Shown: positions 29,342-38,454, counted from the stretch's first letter. The stretch is DNA of 64,000 nucleotides from Metapseudomonas otitidis (GCF_900111835.1 NZ_FOJP01000006.1:124001-188000), one strand, 5' to 3'. Notes: a model not told the origin generated them from the letters alone. Numbers and translations: made by a program.

Positions 29342-30763
29342 ATGCACGACTATCGAATGCTCATCGACGGCGCCTGGGTAGCAGGCGAAAACGGTCACTT
29401 CGAGGTGATCAACCCCGCCAGCGGACGTGCCTTCGCGCAGTGTCCCGCCGGCTCCCTGGAGCAGGTCGACCAGGCCGTACACGCGGCCCAGGTGGCCTTC
29501 CGCCAATGGCGGCTTAGCAGCCACGCCACCCGCTGCACGGCCCTGCAGCGCATTGCCGACGACATCGAGGCCGAAGCCGAGGCCCTGGCCACCCTGGTGG
29601 TGCAGGAGCAGGGCAAGCCCTTCGCCCTGGCGATGTCGGAGATCATGGGCGGCGCCGCCTGGACCCGCTACAGCGCCGAAAGCGAGATCCCCGTGCGGCT
29701 GGTGGAGGACACCCCGACCCAGCGCATCGAACTGCACCACAAGCCGCTGGGCGTGGTGGCCTCCATCACCCCCTGGAACTGGCCGTTCATGATCGCCGTG
29801 TGGCACATCATGCCCGCCCTGCGCGCCGGCAACTGCGTGGTCAGCAAACCCTCCAGCCTCACGCCCCTGAGCACCCTCAAGCTGGTGGAAATCATCGCCC
29901 GCCACGTGCCCCGGGGCGTGATCAACATCGTCACCGGCGAGCGCGGCTTCGGCGGCGCCATCGCCAGCCACCCGGGCATCCGCAAGATCGTCTTCACCGG
30001 CTCCACCGCCACCGGCCAGAGCGTGATGCGTGCCGCCGCCGGCAACCTCAAGCGGCTGACCCTGGAACTGGGCGGCAACGATGCCGGCATCGTCCTGCCC
30101 GGCACGCCAGTGGAGCAGGTGGCCGAGGCCATCTTCCAGGCCGCCTTCCTCAACATGGGGCAGACCTGCGCCGCGCTGAAGCGCCTCTACATCCATGAGT
30201 CCCAGTACCAGGCGTTCTCCCAGGCCCTGGTCGAACTGGCCGGGCGCCAGGTGATCGGCGACGGCCTGGAAGCCGACGTCACCTTCGGCCCGGTTCAGAA
30301 CGCCGAGCAGCTGGCGCTGGTGGAGAACCTGGTGGCCGATGCCCAGGCCCGGGGCGGCCGCGTGCTGTGTGGCGGCGCACGGCTGGACCGGGAGGGCTTC
30401 TTCTACCCGCCGACCCTGGTTGCCGACGTCACCGACGGCCAGCGCCTGGTGGACGAGGAGCAGTTCGGCCCCGTGCTGCCGCTGATCGCCTACCGCGATG
30501 TCGAGGACGTCCTGGCCCGCGCCAACGCCAGCGACATGGGCCTGGGCGGCTCCGTCTGGGGCGCCGATGCCGGCGAGGCCCAGGCACTCGCCCAGCGCCT
30601 GGAAAGCGGCGTGGCCTGGGTCAACTGCCACGCCCAGATCCAGCCCAACACCCCCTTCGGCGGCTGCAAGCTTTCCGGCTTCGGCGTCGAGTTCGGATTG
30701 GAGGGCCTGCTGGAGTTCACCACCCAGCAGTTGCTCTACGTACGCAAGCAACAAGGCCAGTGA
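29342..30763 (+). CDS. NAD(P)-dependent aldehyde (semialdehyde) dehydrogenase
   Basis: A 473-residue ALDH with Glu242 in LELGGNDAG and nucleophile Cys275 in GQTCAALKR, plus PWNWP for the oxyanion Asn. The active-site context (FTGSTATGQSVM, ELGGND) is closer to succinate-semialdehyde or 4-hydroxybutyraldehyde-type enzymes than to betaine-aldehyde types. It lies 11 bases before the aminotransferase gene. Together they could turn an omega-amino acid or amine first into a semialdehyde, then into an acid. GGAAG precedes the ATG. Confidence 0.9.
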   Translation: MHDYRMLIDGAWVAGENGHFEVINPASGRAFAQCPAGSLEQVDQAVHAAQVAFRQWRLSSHATRCTALQRIADDIEAEAEALATLVVQEQGKPFALAMSEIMGGAAWTRYSAESEIPVRLVEDTPTQRIELHHKPLGVVASITPWNWPFMIAVWHIMPALRAGNCVVSKPSSLTPLSTLKLVEIIARHVPRGVINIVTGERGFGGAIASHPGIRKIVFTGSTATGQSVMRAAAGNLKRLTLELGGNDAGIVLPGTPVEQVAEAIFQAAFLNMGQTCAALKRLYIHESQYQAFSQALVELAGRQVIGDGLEADVTFGPVQNAEQLALVENLVADAQARGGRVLCGGARLDREGFFYPPTLVADVTDGQRLVDEEQFGPVLPLIAYRDVEDVLARANASDMGLGGSVWGADAGEAQALAQRLESGVAWVNCHAQIQPNTPFGGCKLSGFGVEFGLEGLLEFTTQQLLYVRKQQGQ

Positions 30764-30774
30764 GGAGCAGCACC

Positions 30775-32124
30775 ATGTACGAGCGCTACAAGACCGCCGA
30801 GAAGAAGTTCTGGCACCCCATGAGTGCCTCCGCCGCCGCCCATCGCGGCAAGACCCTGGTCATCGCCCGGGGCGACGGCAACCACATCACCGACATCGAC
30901 GGCAACCGCCTGCTGGATGGCGTCGGCGGGCTGTGGAACGTCAACGTCGGGCACAACCGCGCCGAAGTGAAGGTCGCCATCGCCGCGCAACTGGACGAGC
31001 TGGCCTACTACCAGACCTTCGACGGCATCGCCCACCCCCGGGTCTTCGACCTGGCCGACCGGCTCACCGCGATGTTCGCCCAGGAGCGCATGACCCGGGT
31101 GCTGTTCAACTCCGGCGGCTCGGACGCCGTGGAAACCGCCCTGAAGATGGCCCGCCAGTACTGGATCGCCGCCGGCCAGCCCGGTCGCACGCGCTTCCTG
31201 TCGCTGCGCAACGGCTACCACGGCGTGCACATCGGTGGCACCTCGGTGGGGGGCAACGGCGTGTACCACTACAACCACGGCCCGCTGCTGGGCGGCTGCC
31301 ACCTGCTGGACACCCCCTGGCTCTACCGCAACCCCTGGGACTGCCGCGACCCGGAGCAACTGGTGGAGCACTGCATCCGCCAGCTCGAAGAGCAGATCGC
31401 CCTGCTCGGCGCCCAGACCATCGCCGCCTTCATCGCCGAGCCGGTGCAGGGCGCCGGTGGCGTGATCGTGCCGCCGGCCACCTACTGGAAGCGCCTGCGT
31501 GAGGTCTGCGACCGCCACGAAATCCTGCTGATCGCCGACGAAGTGGTCACCGGCTTCGGCCGCTCCGGCTGCATGCTCGGCAGCCGTGGCTGGGGCGTCG
31601 CCCCCGACATCCTCTGCCTGGCCAAGGGCATCTCCGCCGGCTACATCCCCCTGGGCGCCACGCTGTTCAACCAGCGCATCAGCGACGCCATCGAGCACGG
31701 CCCCGGCTTCAGCAACGTGGTCATGCACGGCTACACCTACAGCGGGCACCCCACCGCCTGCGCCGCCGCCCTGGCGGTGCTGGACATCGTCGAAGCCGAG
31801 GACCTGCCCGGCAACGCCGCACGGGTCGGGGCGGCGCTCATCGAGCAGCTGCTGCCCCTGGCCGAACGCTACGACGTGGTGGGCGAGGTGCGTGGCAAGG
31901 GGCTGATGATCGCCCTCGACCTGGTGGCCGACAAACGCACCCGGCAACCCCTGGACCCGGCTGCCGGCCACGCCGCACGCATTGCCGAGAGCGCCCGTGC
32001 CGAAGGCGTGCTGGTACGCCCGGTGGGCAACAAGATCATCCTCTCGCCGCCGTTGACCCTGACCCTGGACGAAGCCGGCACCCTCGCGGCCGCGCTCGAC
32101 GCAGCGCTCGCCCAGAACCGCTGA
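30775..32124 (+). CDS. class III PLP-dependent aminotransferase
   Basis: A 449-residue omega-aminotransferase fold enzyme. PLP Lys284 lies in CLAKGISAGYIPLGA, with the cofactor Asp in LLIADEVVTGFGRSG and the SGGSDAVETALKMAR phosphate-binding segment. Members use beta-alanine, GABA, polyamines or other omega-amines with pyruvate or 2-ketoglutarate; the exact specificity is not readable. It pairs with the preceding aldehyde dehydrogenase (11-base gap) and follows a permease gene. A strong hairpin lies just after its stop, before the porin gene. Confidence 0.92.
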   Translation: MYERYKTAEKKFWHPMSASAAAHRGKTLVIARGDGNHITDIDGNRLLDGVGGLWNVNVGHNRAEVKVAIAAQLDELAYYQTFDGIAHPRVFDLADRLTAMFAQERMTRVLFNSGGSDAVETALKMARQYWIAAGQPGRTRFLSLRNGYHGVHIGGTSVGGNGVYHYNHGPLLGGCHLLDTPWLYRNPWDCRDPEQLVEHCIRQLEEQIALLGAQTIAAFIAEPVQGAGGVIVPPATYWKRLREVCDRHEILLIADEVVTGFGRSGCMLGSRGWGVAPDILCLAKGISAGYIPLGATLFNQRISDAIEHGPGFSNVVMHGYTYSGHPTACAAALAVLDIVEAEDLPGNAARVGAALIEQLLPLAERYDVVGEVRGKGLMIALDLVADKRTRQPLDPAAGHAARIAESARAEGVLVRPVGNKIILSPPLTLTLDEAGTLAAALDAALAQNR

Positions 32125-32136
32125 CCACGCGGCCCC

Positions 32137-32162
32137 GCCCGCGCGGCCAGCGCCGCGCGGGC
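32137..32162 (+). terminator. 11-bp-stem hairpin between aminotransferase and porin genes
   Basis: GCCCGCGCGGC and GCCGCGCGGGC pair perfectly around a four-base loop, 13 bases after the aminotransferase stop. No T-run follows. It may attenuate transcription into the porin gene or protect the upstream message. Confidence 0.55.
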
Positions 32163-32219
32163 CTTCCTCTGCCCAGAAGACCTACAACAACCTCCCAGCG
32201 CGGATGAGGAGCATCAGTC

Positions 32220-33539
32220 ATGCAGCAACGAAAAACCGGCAAGGCCATCACCGGCGGATTCATCCTGGCCCTGGGGCTCGGCGGCCAGGCCAGCGTCCAT
32301 GAGCTCTACGCCGACGACGACACCCACCTGAACGCGGATGTCCTCGCCGTGTTCGGCTGGATGAACAGCCGCAAGAACTACGACGGCACCTCGGGCGGCT
32401 CCACCTGGCGCGAAGGCTTCGTCAAGTACGGCCTCAGCGGCGACCAGGGGCTTGGCGACCGTGGCAGCGCCTACGGCGCCCTCAACTGGGTCAGCTCCGG
32501 CACCTGGGGCGATGGCGATGCCGGCGGCAACACGATCGGCCGCGAGCGCACCACCCGGATCGAGGACGCCTACCTGGGCTGGCGCTCCGGCGACCTGCTG
32601 CCGCAGCTGGGCCAGGACGGCCTGGACCTCTCCGCCGGCCGCCAGGTGGTCAAGCTGGGGCGCGGCTTCATCGTCAACGACGACGGCCCCAACCTCGGCC
32701 AGGGCCCGGCCGACGGTGCCCTCGACCGTGGCGGTGCCTACTACATTGCCGCACGCCATGCCTTCGACCGCACCGCCGTCGTGCGCCTGGGCGGCGAGGA
32801 CGGCCTGCACGGCAGCGCGGTGTGGCTGAAGTCGGACAACCGCGCCCAGGCCGAAACCGAGCTTGCCGCCGGCACCCTGGACTACACCGGCCAGGCCGGC
32901 ACCCTGGGCCTGACCTGGGTGCATGGCCTCGACGTGACCGACCGCTGGGCCAGCGACTTCCAGAAGCAGCGCGAAGGCATGGACATCGTCAGCCTGCGCG
33001 GGGAGGGCGATGCCGGCATCGAACACGCCCACTTCGCCTTCGAATACGCCTGGCAGGACAAGGACGCCGGCCGCGAGAAGGCCTGGTACGCCGAGGCCGG
33101 CTACACCTTCGCCGAGCTGCCCTGGACCCCGGACCTCACCTACCGCTACACCCGCTACTCCGAAGGCTGGGATGCGCTGTTCACCGGCCTCAGCACCACC
33201 TACGGCACCTGGTTCCAGGGCGAGGTGGCGGCCAACTACGCTGGGCCGTTCAACCGCAACACCGGCATCCACCACCTTGGCCTGACGCTGCAACCCACCG
33301 AGACGGTGAAGGTCGGCGCGCTGTACTTCGACTTCCACACCCTGCACGACCGCCAGAGCCTCGACCTGGATGCCCGCGAGCTGGACCTCTACGTCGAATG
33401 GGCGGCCACCGAGCACCTGATCATCACGCCGCTGATCGGTCTCTACCAGCCGGACAAAAGCGCCAGCAACGGCGGCAACCAGGCGGGCGGCAATGGCACC
33501 AATGTCTACAGCCAGCTGGTGGTGGCGGTGCCGTTCTAG
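32220..33539 (+). CDS. outer-membrane porin-like beta-barrel protein
   Basis: A 439-residue protein with an N-terminal signal-like hydrophobic segment (TGGFILALGLGGQA). Alternating strand patterns run through the mature part, with many Gly, Asp and aromatic residues (VKYGLSGDQGLGDRGSAYGALNW, YTFAELPWTPDLTYRYTRYSEGW), and it ends in a terminal Phe, as BAM-assembled barrels do. It resembles Pseudomonas porin-like or alginate-export-like proteins, but I cannot name the family with certainty. Its position after permease and catabolic genes suggests substrate uptake across the outer membrane. Confidence 0.75.
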   Translation: MQQRKTGKAITGGFILALGLGGQASVHELYADDDTHLNADVLAVFGWMNSRKNYDGTSGGSTWREGFVKYGLSGDQGLGDRGSAYGALNWVSSGTWGDGDAGGNTIGRERTTRIEDAYLGWRSGDLLPQLGQDGLDLSAGRQVVKLGRGFIVNDDGPNLGQGPADGALDRGGAYYIAARHAFDRTAVVRLGGEDGLHGSAVWLKSDNRAQAETELAAGTLDYTGQAGTLGLTWVHGLDVTDRWASDFQKQREGMDIVSLRGEGDAGIEHAHFAFEYAWQDKDAGREKAWYAEAGYTFAELPWTPDLTYRYTRYSEGWDALFTGLSTTYGTWFQGEVAANYAGPFNRNTGIHHLGLTLQPTETVKVGALYFDFHTLHDRQSLDLDARELDLYVEWAATEHLIITPLIGLYQPDKSASNGGNQAGGNGTNVYSQLVVAVPF

Positions 33540-33547
33540 GACAGAAG

Positions 33548-33577
33548 GCGGGCCTGGCCGCTGGCGTTCAGGCCCGC
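33548..33577. terminator. 9-bp-stem hairpin after the porin gene
   Basis: GCGGGCCTG and CAGGCCCGC pair perfectly around a 12-base loop, nine bases after the porin stop. There is no T-run. Confidence 0.5.
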
Positions 33578-33586
33578 AATCGACCC

Positions 33587-33615
33587 CATGCAGCGGATTG
33601 CAAATCCGCTGCATG
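33587..33615. repeat. 29-base near-perfect palindrome resembling a tRNA-Cys anticodon arm
   Basis: CATGCAGCGGATT and its exact complement are separated only by GCA, a 13-bp stem between the convergent porin and IclR genes. The centre (GCGGATTGCAAATCCGC) matches the anticodon stem-loop of bacterial tRNA-Cys (GCA anticodon). No T-arm or acceptor stem is present, so it is not a tRNA gene. It could be a tRNA fragment, an old integration mark or a bidirectional terminator. Confidence 0.55.
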
Positions 33616-33626
33616 TTCCCCCGGCG

Positions 33627-34391
33627 TCAGCCGCCCGAACCCCCTTGCCGCTGCATGTTGGCGGCGATGCGGCGAGTGGTGTCCACCAGCATGTCGGTCA
33701 CCGTTTCCTGGCGCAGCAGCTTGAAGTCGTGGGTGGGGCCGACCACGGAGAGGCTGCCGAGGATGCTCTTGTCATCGAGGCTGAGGATGGGCGCGGCGAT
33801 GCCGGTGAGGCCGATGTTCAGCTCGTCGCGGGTCAGGCAGTAGCCGTCCTTGCGGATGCGCTTGGCGGCCCGTGCGAACTCCGACCAGCTGCCGGCGCTG
33901 TAGGGGTTGCCGGGGTCCTTCGAAATGCGTTCCTCGAACAGCTTCTGCAGGCGCTTGCCCTTCTGGTAGGCCACCAGCACCTTCGACTGTGCGCCCCGGA
34001 ACAGGGGCAGCGGCTGCCCCCGGCCGAAGGCGAAGTGGTAGGTGTCGCTGTTCTCGGTGATGTAGGTGTTGATGATGCGGTCGTCGTAGAAGACGCTGGC
34101 GAACACCGCCAGCCCGGTCTCTTCCGCCAGGGCATGCATCAGCTCGCGGCCGGCGCTGAGGATCGGGTCGTACTGCCGCATCATCCAGTCCAGTTCGATG
34201 ATGCGTGGCCCCAGCCCATAGCTGCCGGCACCCACCCGGGTGAGCAGGCCGGCTTCGCACAAGTCCTTCACGTAGCGGTACACCGTGGCGCGGGAAAGCC
34301 CCATGCGCGAGGCGATGGTGTCCGGGTCCACCTGGAGTTGGTCGGGGCCGAAGAGGTCGAGGACGGCCAGGGTCTTGCTCAAGCTGCTCAT
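33627..34391 (-). CDS. IclR-family transcriptional regulator
   Basis: A 254-residue regulator. The N-terminal winged helix-turn-helix (DTIASRMGLSRATVYRYVKDL, about residues 24-44) is followed by the IclR effector domain (from about 75), with FASVFYDDRIINTYI and GLTGIAAPILSLDDKSILGSLSVVGP. It is transcribed divergently from the nine-gene ThDP/ALDH/monooxygenase operon, so it is the likely local regulator of that operon. The inducer is unknown; aromatic or keto-acid pathway intermediates are usual for this family. Confidence 0.9.
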   Translation of the reverse strand: MSSLSKTLAVLDLFGPDQLQVDPDTIASRMGLSRATVYRYVKDLCEAGLLTRVGAGSYGLGPRIIELDWMMRQYDPILSAGRELMHALAEETGLAVFASVFYDDRIINTYITENSDTYHFAFGRGQPLPLFRGAQSKVLVAYQKGKRLQKLFEERISKDPGNPYSAGSWSEFARAAKRIRKDGYCLTRDELNIGLTGIAAPILSLDDKSILGSLSVVGPTHDFKLLRQETVTDMLVDTTRRIAANMQRQGGSGG

Positions 34392-34523
34392 TGGGGGGCG
34401 TACCTGCGGGGCGGGCTGGGCGGTGGACGGAACGATACCGCGTTATGGCGTTTGAAAGGGGCTGAAAAATCTCATTTATCTCGTATTTTGAGCTTTTCGA
34501 ATCGTAATGCGTTGTAGCGCGTC

Positions 34524-34537
34524 ATTCCGAGTGGAAT
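34524..34537. promoter_or_regulatory. ATTCC-GAGT-GGAAT inverted repeat, candidate IclR operator
   Basis: A 5-bp perfect inverted repeat with a four-base spacer, 42 bases before the ThDP gene start, in an AT-richer intergenic region between the divergent genes. GGAA/TTCC arms also occur in known IclR sites. It is a candidate only. Confidence 0.45.
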
Positions 34538-34579
34538 AAATCTCACATCGAGTCATGCAACCCAGTGAGATCGCTTCCC

Positions 34580-36121
34580 ATGAATGGTGCCGAACTGCTC
34601 ATCAAGGCCGCTGTCGCCAGCGGGATCGAATACTGCTTCGCCAACCCCGGGACCACCGAGATTCCCCTGGTCGCCGCCCTGGCCGGCGAGCCCCGCCTGA
34701 AGCCCGTGCTGTCGCTGTTCGAAGGGGTCTGCACCGGCGCTGCTGACGGCTACGGCCGCATCGCCGAGCGGCCGGCGCTGACCCTGACCCACCTGGGGCC
34801 GGGCTTCGCCAACGGCATTGCCAACCTGCACAACGCCCGCCGCGCCCACACGCCGATCGTCAACGTGATCGGCGACCACGCCTCCTGGCACGTCAACTAC
34901 GACCCGCCCCTGGCCAGCGACATCGATGCCCTGGCCGGCGCCGTGTCCGGCTGGGTGCGCACCACCCGCAGTGCCGCGCTGATCGGTGAGGACTTGCAGA
35001 GCGCCGTGCAGGCTGCCTGGCAGCCCCGTGGCCAGGTCGCCAGCCTGGTGCTGCCGATGGACTTCCAGGCCCAGGCGGTCGGCCCGCTGCGGCCCCTTAC
35101 GGCCATTCGCGCGCCGCAGCGCCGCTACGACGACGCCAAGGTGGAGGCGCTGGCCCGCGCACTGCGTGCCGGCAAGCGCCTGGTGTTCATCGTTGGCGAC
35201 AGCGGCCTGTCAGACGTCGGCCTGAAGGCGGCCGGTCGCCTGGCCTGCCTGCCGGGCGTGCGCTGCTTCGCCGAGACCTTCCCGCGTCTCAGCCAGCGGG
35301 GCGGCGGCCTGCCCGACCTGGATCGGCTGCCGTACTTCCCCGAGGTGGCTATCGAGATACTCGACCAGTACGACGCGGTGGTCTGTGCCGGCGTGCCCGA
35401 GCCCATCAGCTACTTCGGCTACGAGGGCATCCCCTCGCGCCTCGCCGAGCGCGACCGGTTGCTGCACCTGGCCGAGGTGGGGGACGACGTGGCCGCCGCC
35501 CTCGATGCGCTGGCCGAGCTGATGGAGGCGCCGGACTGGGTGGCGACCCCGGTGGGTGTCGAGCTGCCGGCGGCCGATGCCGCCCTCACGCCGCAGTCCG
35601 TCGGCCGGGTGCTGGCGGCGGCCCTGCCGGAAGACAGCATCGTCTCGGTGGAGGGGGGCACCTGCGGCTACCCGTTCTTCACCGCCTCGGCCAACGCCGC
35701 GCGGCACCGGGTGATGACCAACACCGGCGGCGCCATCGGCCAGGGGATTCCGGTGGGCTTCGGTGCGGCCCTGGCCGAGCGCGGCAACCGGGTGTTCTGC
35801 CTGCAGTCCGACGGCAGCGCCCAGTACACCATCCAGACGCTGTGGAGCATCGCCCGCGAGCAATTGCCGGTGGTGATCCTCATCGCCGCCAACCACCGCT
35901 ACGCAATCCTGCAGAACGAGCTGCGCCGCTTCGGCGTCAGCGAACTCGGCCCCGAAGCGCTGAGCCTCACCGAGCTGGACCGCCCCCGGGTCGACTGGAA
36001 GGCCCTGGCCAAGGGCTACGGTGTGCCCGCCAGCACCGTCCACAGCAACGCCGAGCTGCAGCGCGCCCTGGCGCTCGCCAGCGCGGCGGACGGTCCCTGC
36101 CTGATCGAAATGGCACTCTGA
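34580..36121 (+). CDS. thiamine-diphosphate-dependent enzyme (benzoylformate decarboxylase / acetolactate synthase-like)
   Basis: A 513-residue ThDP enzyme in the three-domain order of the pyruvate decarboxylase family. The activating Glu48 lies in LSLFEGVCTGAADGYGR, and the ThDP-Mg motif starts at SDGSAQYTIQTLW (about 412) and ends at the Asn in LIAANHRYAIL. It resembles MdlC-type 2-ketoacid decarboxylases and annotated 'acetolactate synthase large subunit' paralogues. With the aldehyde dehydrogenase next to it (13 bases), a ketoacid to aldehyde to acid sequence is likely. The start is ATG 34580; a GTG at 34565 is a weaker alternative. Confidence 0.87.
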   Translation: MNGAELLIKAAVASGIEYCFANPGTTEIPLVAALAGEPRLKPVLSLFEGVCTGAADGYGRIAERPALTLTHLGPGFANGIANLHNARRAHTPIVNVIGDHASWHVNYDPPLASDIDALAGAVSGWVRTTRSAALIGEDLQSAVQAAWQPRGQVASLVLPMDFQAQAVGPLRPLTAIRAPQRRYDDAKVEALARALRAGKRLVFIVGDSGLSDVGLKAAGRLACLPGVRCFAETFPRLSQRGGGLPDLDRLPYFPEVAIEILDQYDAVVCAGVPEPISYFGYEGIPSRLAERDRLLHLAEVGDDVAAALDALAELMEAPDWVATPVGVELPAADAALTPQSVGRVLAAALPEDSIVSVEGGTCGYPFFTASANAARHRVMTNTGGAIGQGIPVGFGAALAERGNRVFCLQSDGSAQYTIQTLWSIAREQLPVVILIAANHRYAILQNELRRFGVSELGPEALSLTELDRPRVDWKALAKGYGVPASTVHSNAELQRALALASAADGPCLIEMAL

Positions 36122-36134
36122 CGGAGGCCCGCCC

Positions 36135-37622
36135 ATGCACCCGATTCCCTTGCTTCCCAGTGTTCGCGCGTTCCTCGCCACGCCCCGCCAGCTGTTCATC
36201 GGCGGCACCTGGCAGGAGGCCGCCAGCGGGCGCCGCTTCAGCGTCGAGAACCCGGCCGATGAGTCGCCGATCGCCGAAGTGGCCCAGGGCGCGGCGGCGG
36301 ATGTGGACGCCGCCGTCGCCGCCGCCCGTGCCGCCTTCGAAGGCCCCTGGCGGCGCGAGACCCCCGCCCGGCGTGGCCTGTTGCTGTGGCGCCTGGCCGA
36401 GCTGATCGAGGCCCACCAGGAGGAGCTGGCGCAGCTGATCACCCTGGAGAACGGCAAGCCCATCGCCAATGCCCGGGGCGAGGCCGCCAGCGCGGCCAAC
36501 ATCATTCGCTACTTCGCCGGCTGGCCCACCAAGATCGAGGGCGGCACGCTGCCGGTGTCGCCGGCCAGCGGGCCGATGCTCAACTACACCCTGCGCGAAC
36601 CGGTGGGCGTCTGCGCGCTCATCGTGCCGTGGAACTTCCCGCTGACCATGTGCGTGTGGAAGCTCGGCCCGGCCCTGGCCACCGGCTGCACCGCCGTGCT
36701 CAAGCCCGCCGAGCAGACCCCGCTGGTGGCGGTGCGCCTGGTGCAACTGATCGAGGCGGCGGGCTTCCCCGCCGGCGTGGTCAACCTGGTGACCGGCTTC
36801 GGCGTGGACACCGGCGCGCCGCTGGCGCAGCACCCGGACGTGGACAAGATCGCCTTCACCGGCTCGACCCAGATCGGCCGGCTGATCGCCCAGGCGGCCA
36901 CCGGCAACATGAAGAAGGTGTCCCTGGAGCTGGGCGGCAAGTCGCCGAACATCATCCTGCCGGATGCCGACATCGCCCGCGCCGCCAAGGGCGCTGCCGA
37001 CGGCATCTTCTACAACCAGGGCCAGGTGTGCACCGCCGGCTCCCGGCTCTATGTCCACGACAGCGTGCTGGAGCCGGTGCTGGACGAACTGCGCCGGCAC
37101 GCCGCCGCCCATGTGCTGGGCGCGGGCCTGGTACCTTCCACCACCCTCGGGCCGCTGGTCTCCGGCCGCCAATGGGGCACCGTCAGCGGCTACCTGCAGC
37201 GTGGCCTGGCCGAGGGTGCCGAACTGGTGTGCGGCGGTGCTCGCCCCGGGCACCTGGAGCGCGGCCACTTCATCGAACCGACGGTGTTCCTCGACCGCGC
37301 CGAGCGCGCCTGCATCGCCCGGGAAGAGATCTTCGGCCCGGTGCTCACGGTGATGCGCTGGTCCGACCTGGACGACCTGGTGCTGCGCGCCAACGACTCG
37401 CCCTACGGACTGGCCGCCGGGGTCTGGACCCGCGATCTGCGCTCGGCGCACCGCATCGCCGCCGCGCTCAAGGCCGGCTCGGTGTGGATCAACTGCTGGA
37501 ACGTGGTCGACCCGGCCTCGCCCTTCGGCGGCTACAAGCAATCCGGCTGGGGCCGGGAAATGAGCAAGCACGTGATCGACGCGTACACCGAGACCAAGAG
37601 CGTGTACGTCGATCTCGCCTGA
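36135..37622 (+). CDS. aldehyde dehydrogenase (phenylacetaldehyde/betaine-aldehyde-like)
   Basis: A 495-residue ALDH with PWNFPLTM for the oxyanion Asn, Glu in LELGGKSPNIIL and nucleophile Cys299 in GQVCTAGSR. The pattern is close to phenylacetaldehyde and betaine-aldehyde dehydrogenases. It is the second gene of the cluster, 13 bases after the ThDP enzyme, and would oxidise the aldehyde made by ketoacid decarboxylation. The real substrate is not established. Confidence 0.9.
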   Translation: MHPIPLLPSVRAFLATPRQLFIGGTWQEAASGRRFSVENPADESPIAEVAQGAAADVDAAVAAARAAFEGPWRRETPARRGLLLWRLAELIEAHQEELAQLITLENGKPIANARGEAASAANIIRYFAGWPTKIEGGTLPVSPASGPMLNYTLREPVGVCALIVPWNFPLTMCVWKLGPALATGCTAVLKPAEQTPLVAVRLVQLIEAAGFPAGVVNLVTGFGVDTGAPLAQHPDVDKIAFTGSTQIGRLIAQAATGNMKKVSLELGGKSPNIILPDADIARAAKGAADGIFYNQGQVCTAGSRLYVHDSVLEPVLDELRRHAAAHVLGAGLVPSTTLGPLVSGRQWGTVSGYLQRGLAEGAELVCGGARPGHLERGHFIEPTVFLDRAERACIAREEIFGPVLTVMRWSDLDDLVLRANDSPYGLAAGVWTRDLRSAHRIAAALKAGSVWINCWNVVDPASPFGGYKQSGWGREMSKHVIDAYTETKSVYVDLA

Positions 37623-37647
37623 CGCACCCACGACAAGAGGAACGAAC

Positions 37648-38442
37648 ATGGATCTGGAACTGAACGGCCGCGTGGCCATCGTCACCGGCGGCGGCATGGG
37701 CATCGGCAAGGAGGTCGCCCGCTTCCTGTCCCAGGAGGGCTGCAAGGTGGTGGTCTGTGCGCGGCGCATGGAATACCTGAAGCAGGCCGCCGAGGAGATC
37801 AGCGCCGAAACCGGCAACGAGGTGCTGCCGCTGTTCTGCGACACCAACGACATGTCCGCCGTGGCCGACATGGTCAGCGAGACCCAGCGCCACTTCGGCC
37901 GTATCGACATCCTGGTCAATGGCGCCGCCGCGCCCTCGGGCGTGGTGCGCAACGACATCGAGCACGCCGGCGACGATGAGTTGCTGGCGGACCTGAACAC
38001 CAAGGTCATCGGCTACTTCCGCTGTGCCAAGGCCGTGACGCCGCACATGAAGGCCGCCGGGTTCGGCCGCATCATCAACATCGGTGGCCTCACCGGGCGC
38101 GGCAGCAAGGTGCTGTCGGGCATGCGCAACCTGGCCATCGCCCACATGACCAAGACGCTCTCCGACCAGCTCGGCCCCTTCGGCGTCACCGTCAACCTGA
38201 TCCACCCCGGCGTGGTGGACACCCCGCACATCCAGGAGCTGTACGAGCGTGAAGGCCTCAAGCAGGGCAAGACGCCGCAGCAGGTGGAGCAGGGCTACAT
38301 CGACGCCACGCCCATCCGCCGCACCCTGCAACCCATCGAGATGGGCTGGCTGATCGGCTTCCTGGCATCACCCAAGGCCGGCGCGGTCACGGGCGAATCC
38401 ATCGGCATCGATGGCGGCCTGACCCGCGGCATCTTCATCTGA
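37648..38442 (+). CDS. SDR-family protein with atypical catalytic residues
   Basis: A 264-residue short-chain dehydrogenase/reductase fold. The cofactor motif TGGGMGIG (13-20) and structural NGAAAPSG (91-98) are intact, and HPGVVDTP and a C-terminal GIDGG are present. The usual Ser-Tyr-Lys catalytic set is not: the Ser position lies in NIGG (144-147), and the YxxxK position reads Ser157 ... Asn161 in SGMRNLAIAHMTKTLS. It belongs to an SDR subgroup with this RN substitution, so it may not be a normal oxidoreductase. It sits in the middle of the operon. Confidence 0.85.
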   Translation: MDLELNGRVAIVTGGGMGIGKEVARFLSQEGCKVVVCARRMEYLKQAAEEISAETGNEVLPLFCDTNDMSAVADMVSETQRHFGRIDILVNGAAAPSGVVRNDIEHAGDDELLADLNTKVIGYFRCAKAVTPHMKAAGFGRIINIGGLTGRGSKVLSGMRNLAIAHMTKTLSDQLGPFGVTVNLIHPGVVDTPHIQELYEREGLKQGKTPQQVEQGYIDATPIRRTLQPIEMGWLIGFLASPKAGAVTGESIGIDGGLTRGIFI

Positions 38443-38454
38443 GGAGGACCAGAC

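Noticed and set aside
33548..33650. A tRNA gene around the anticodon-arm-like palindrome
   Set aside because: There is no acceptor stem, D-arm or T-arm (no GGTTCGA-type segment) at the required distances, so only a partial similarity remains.
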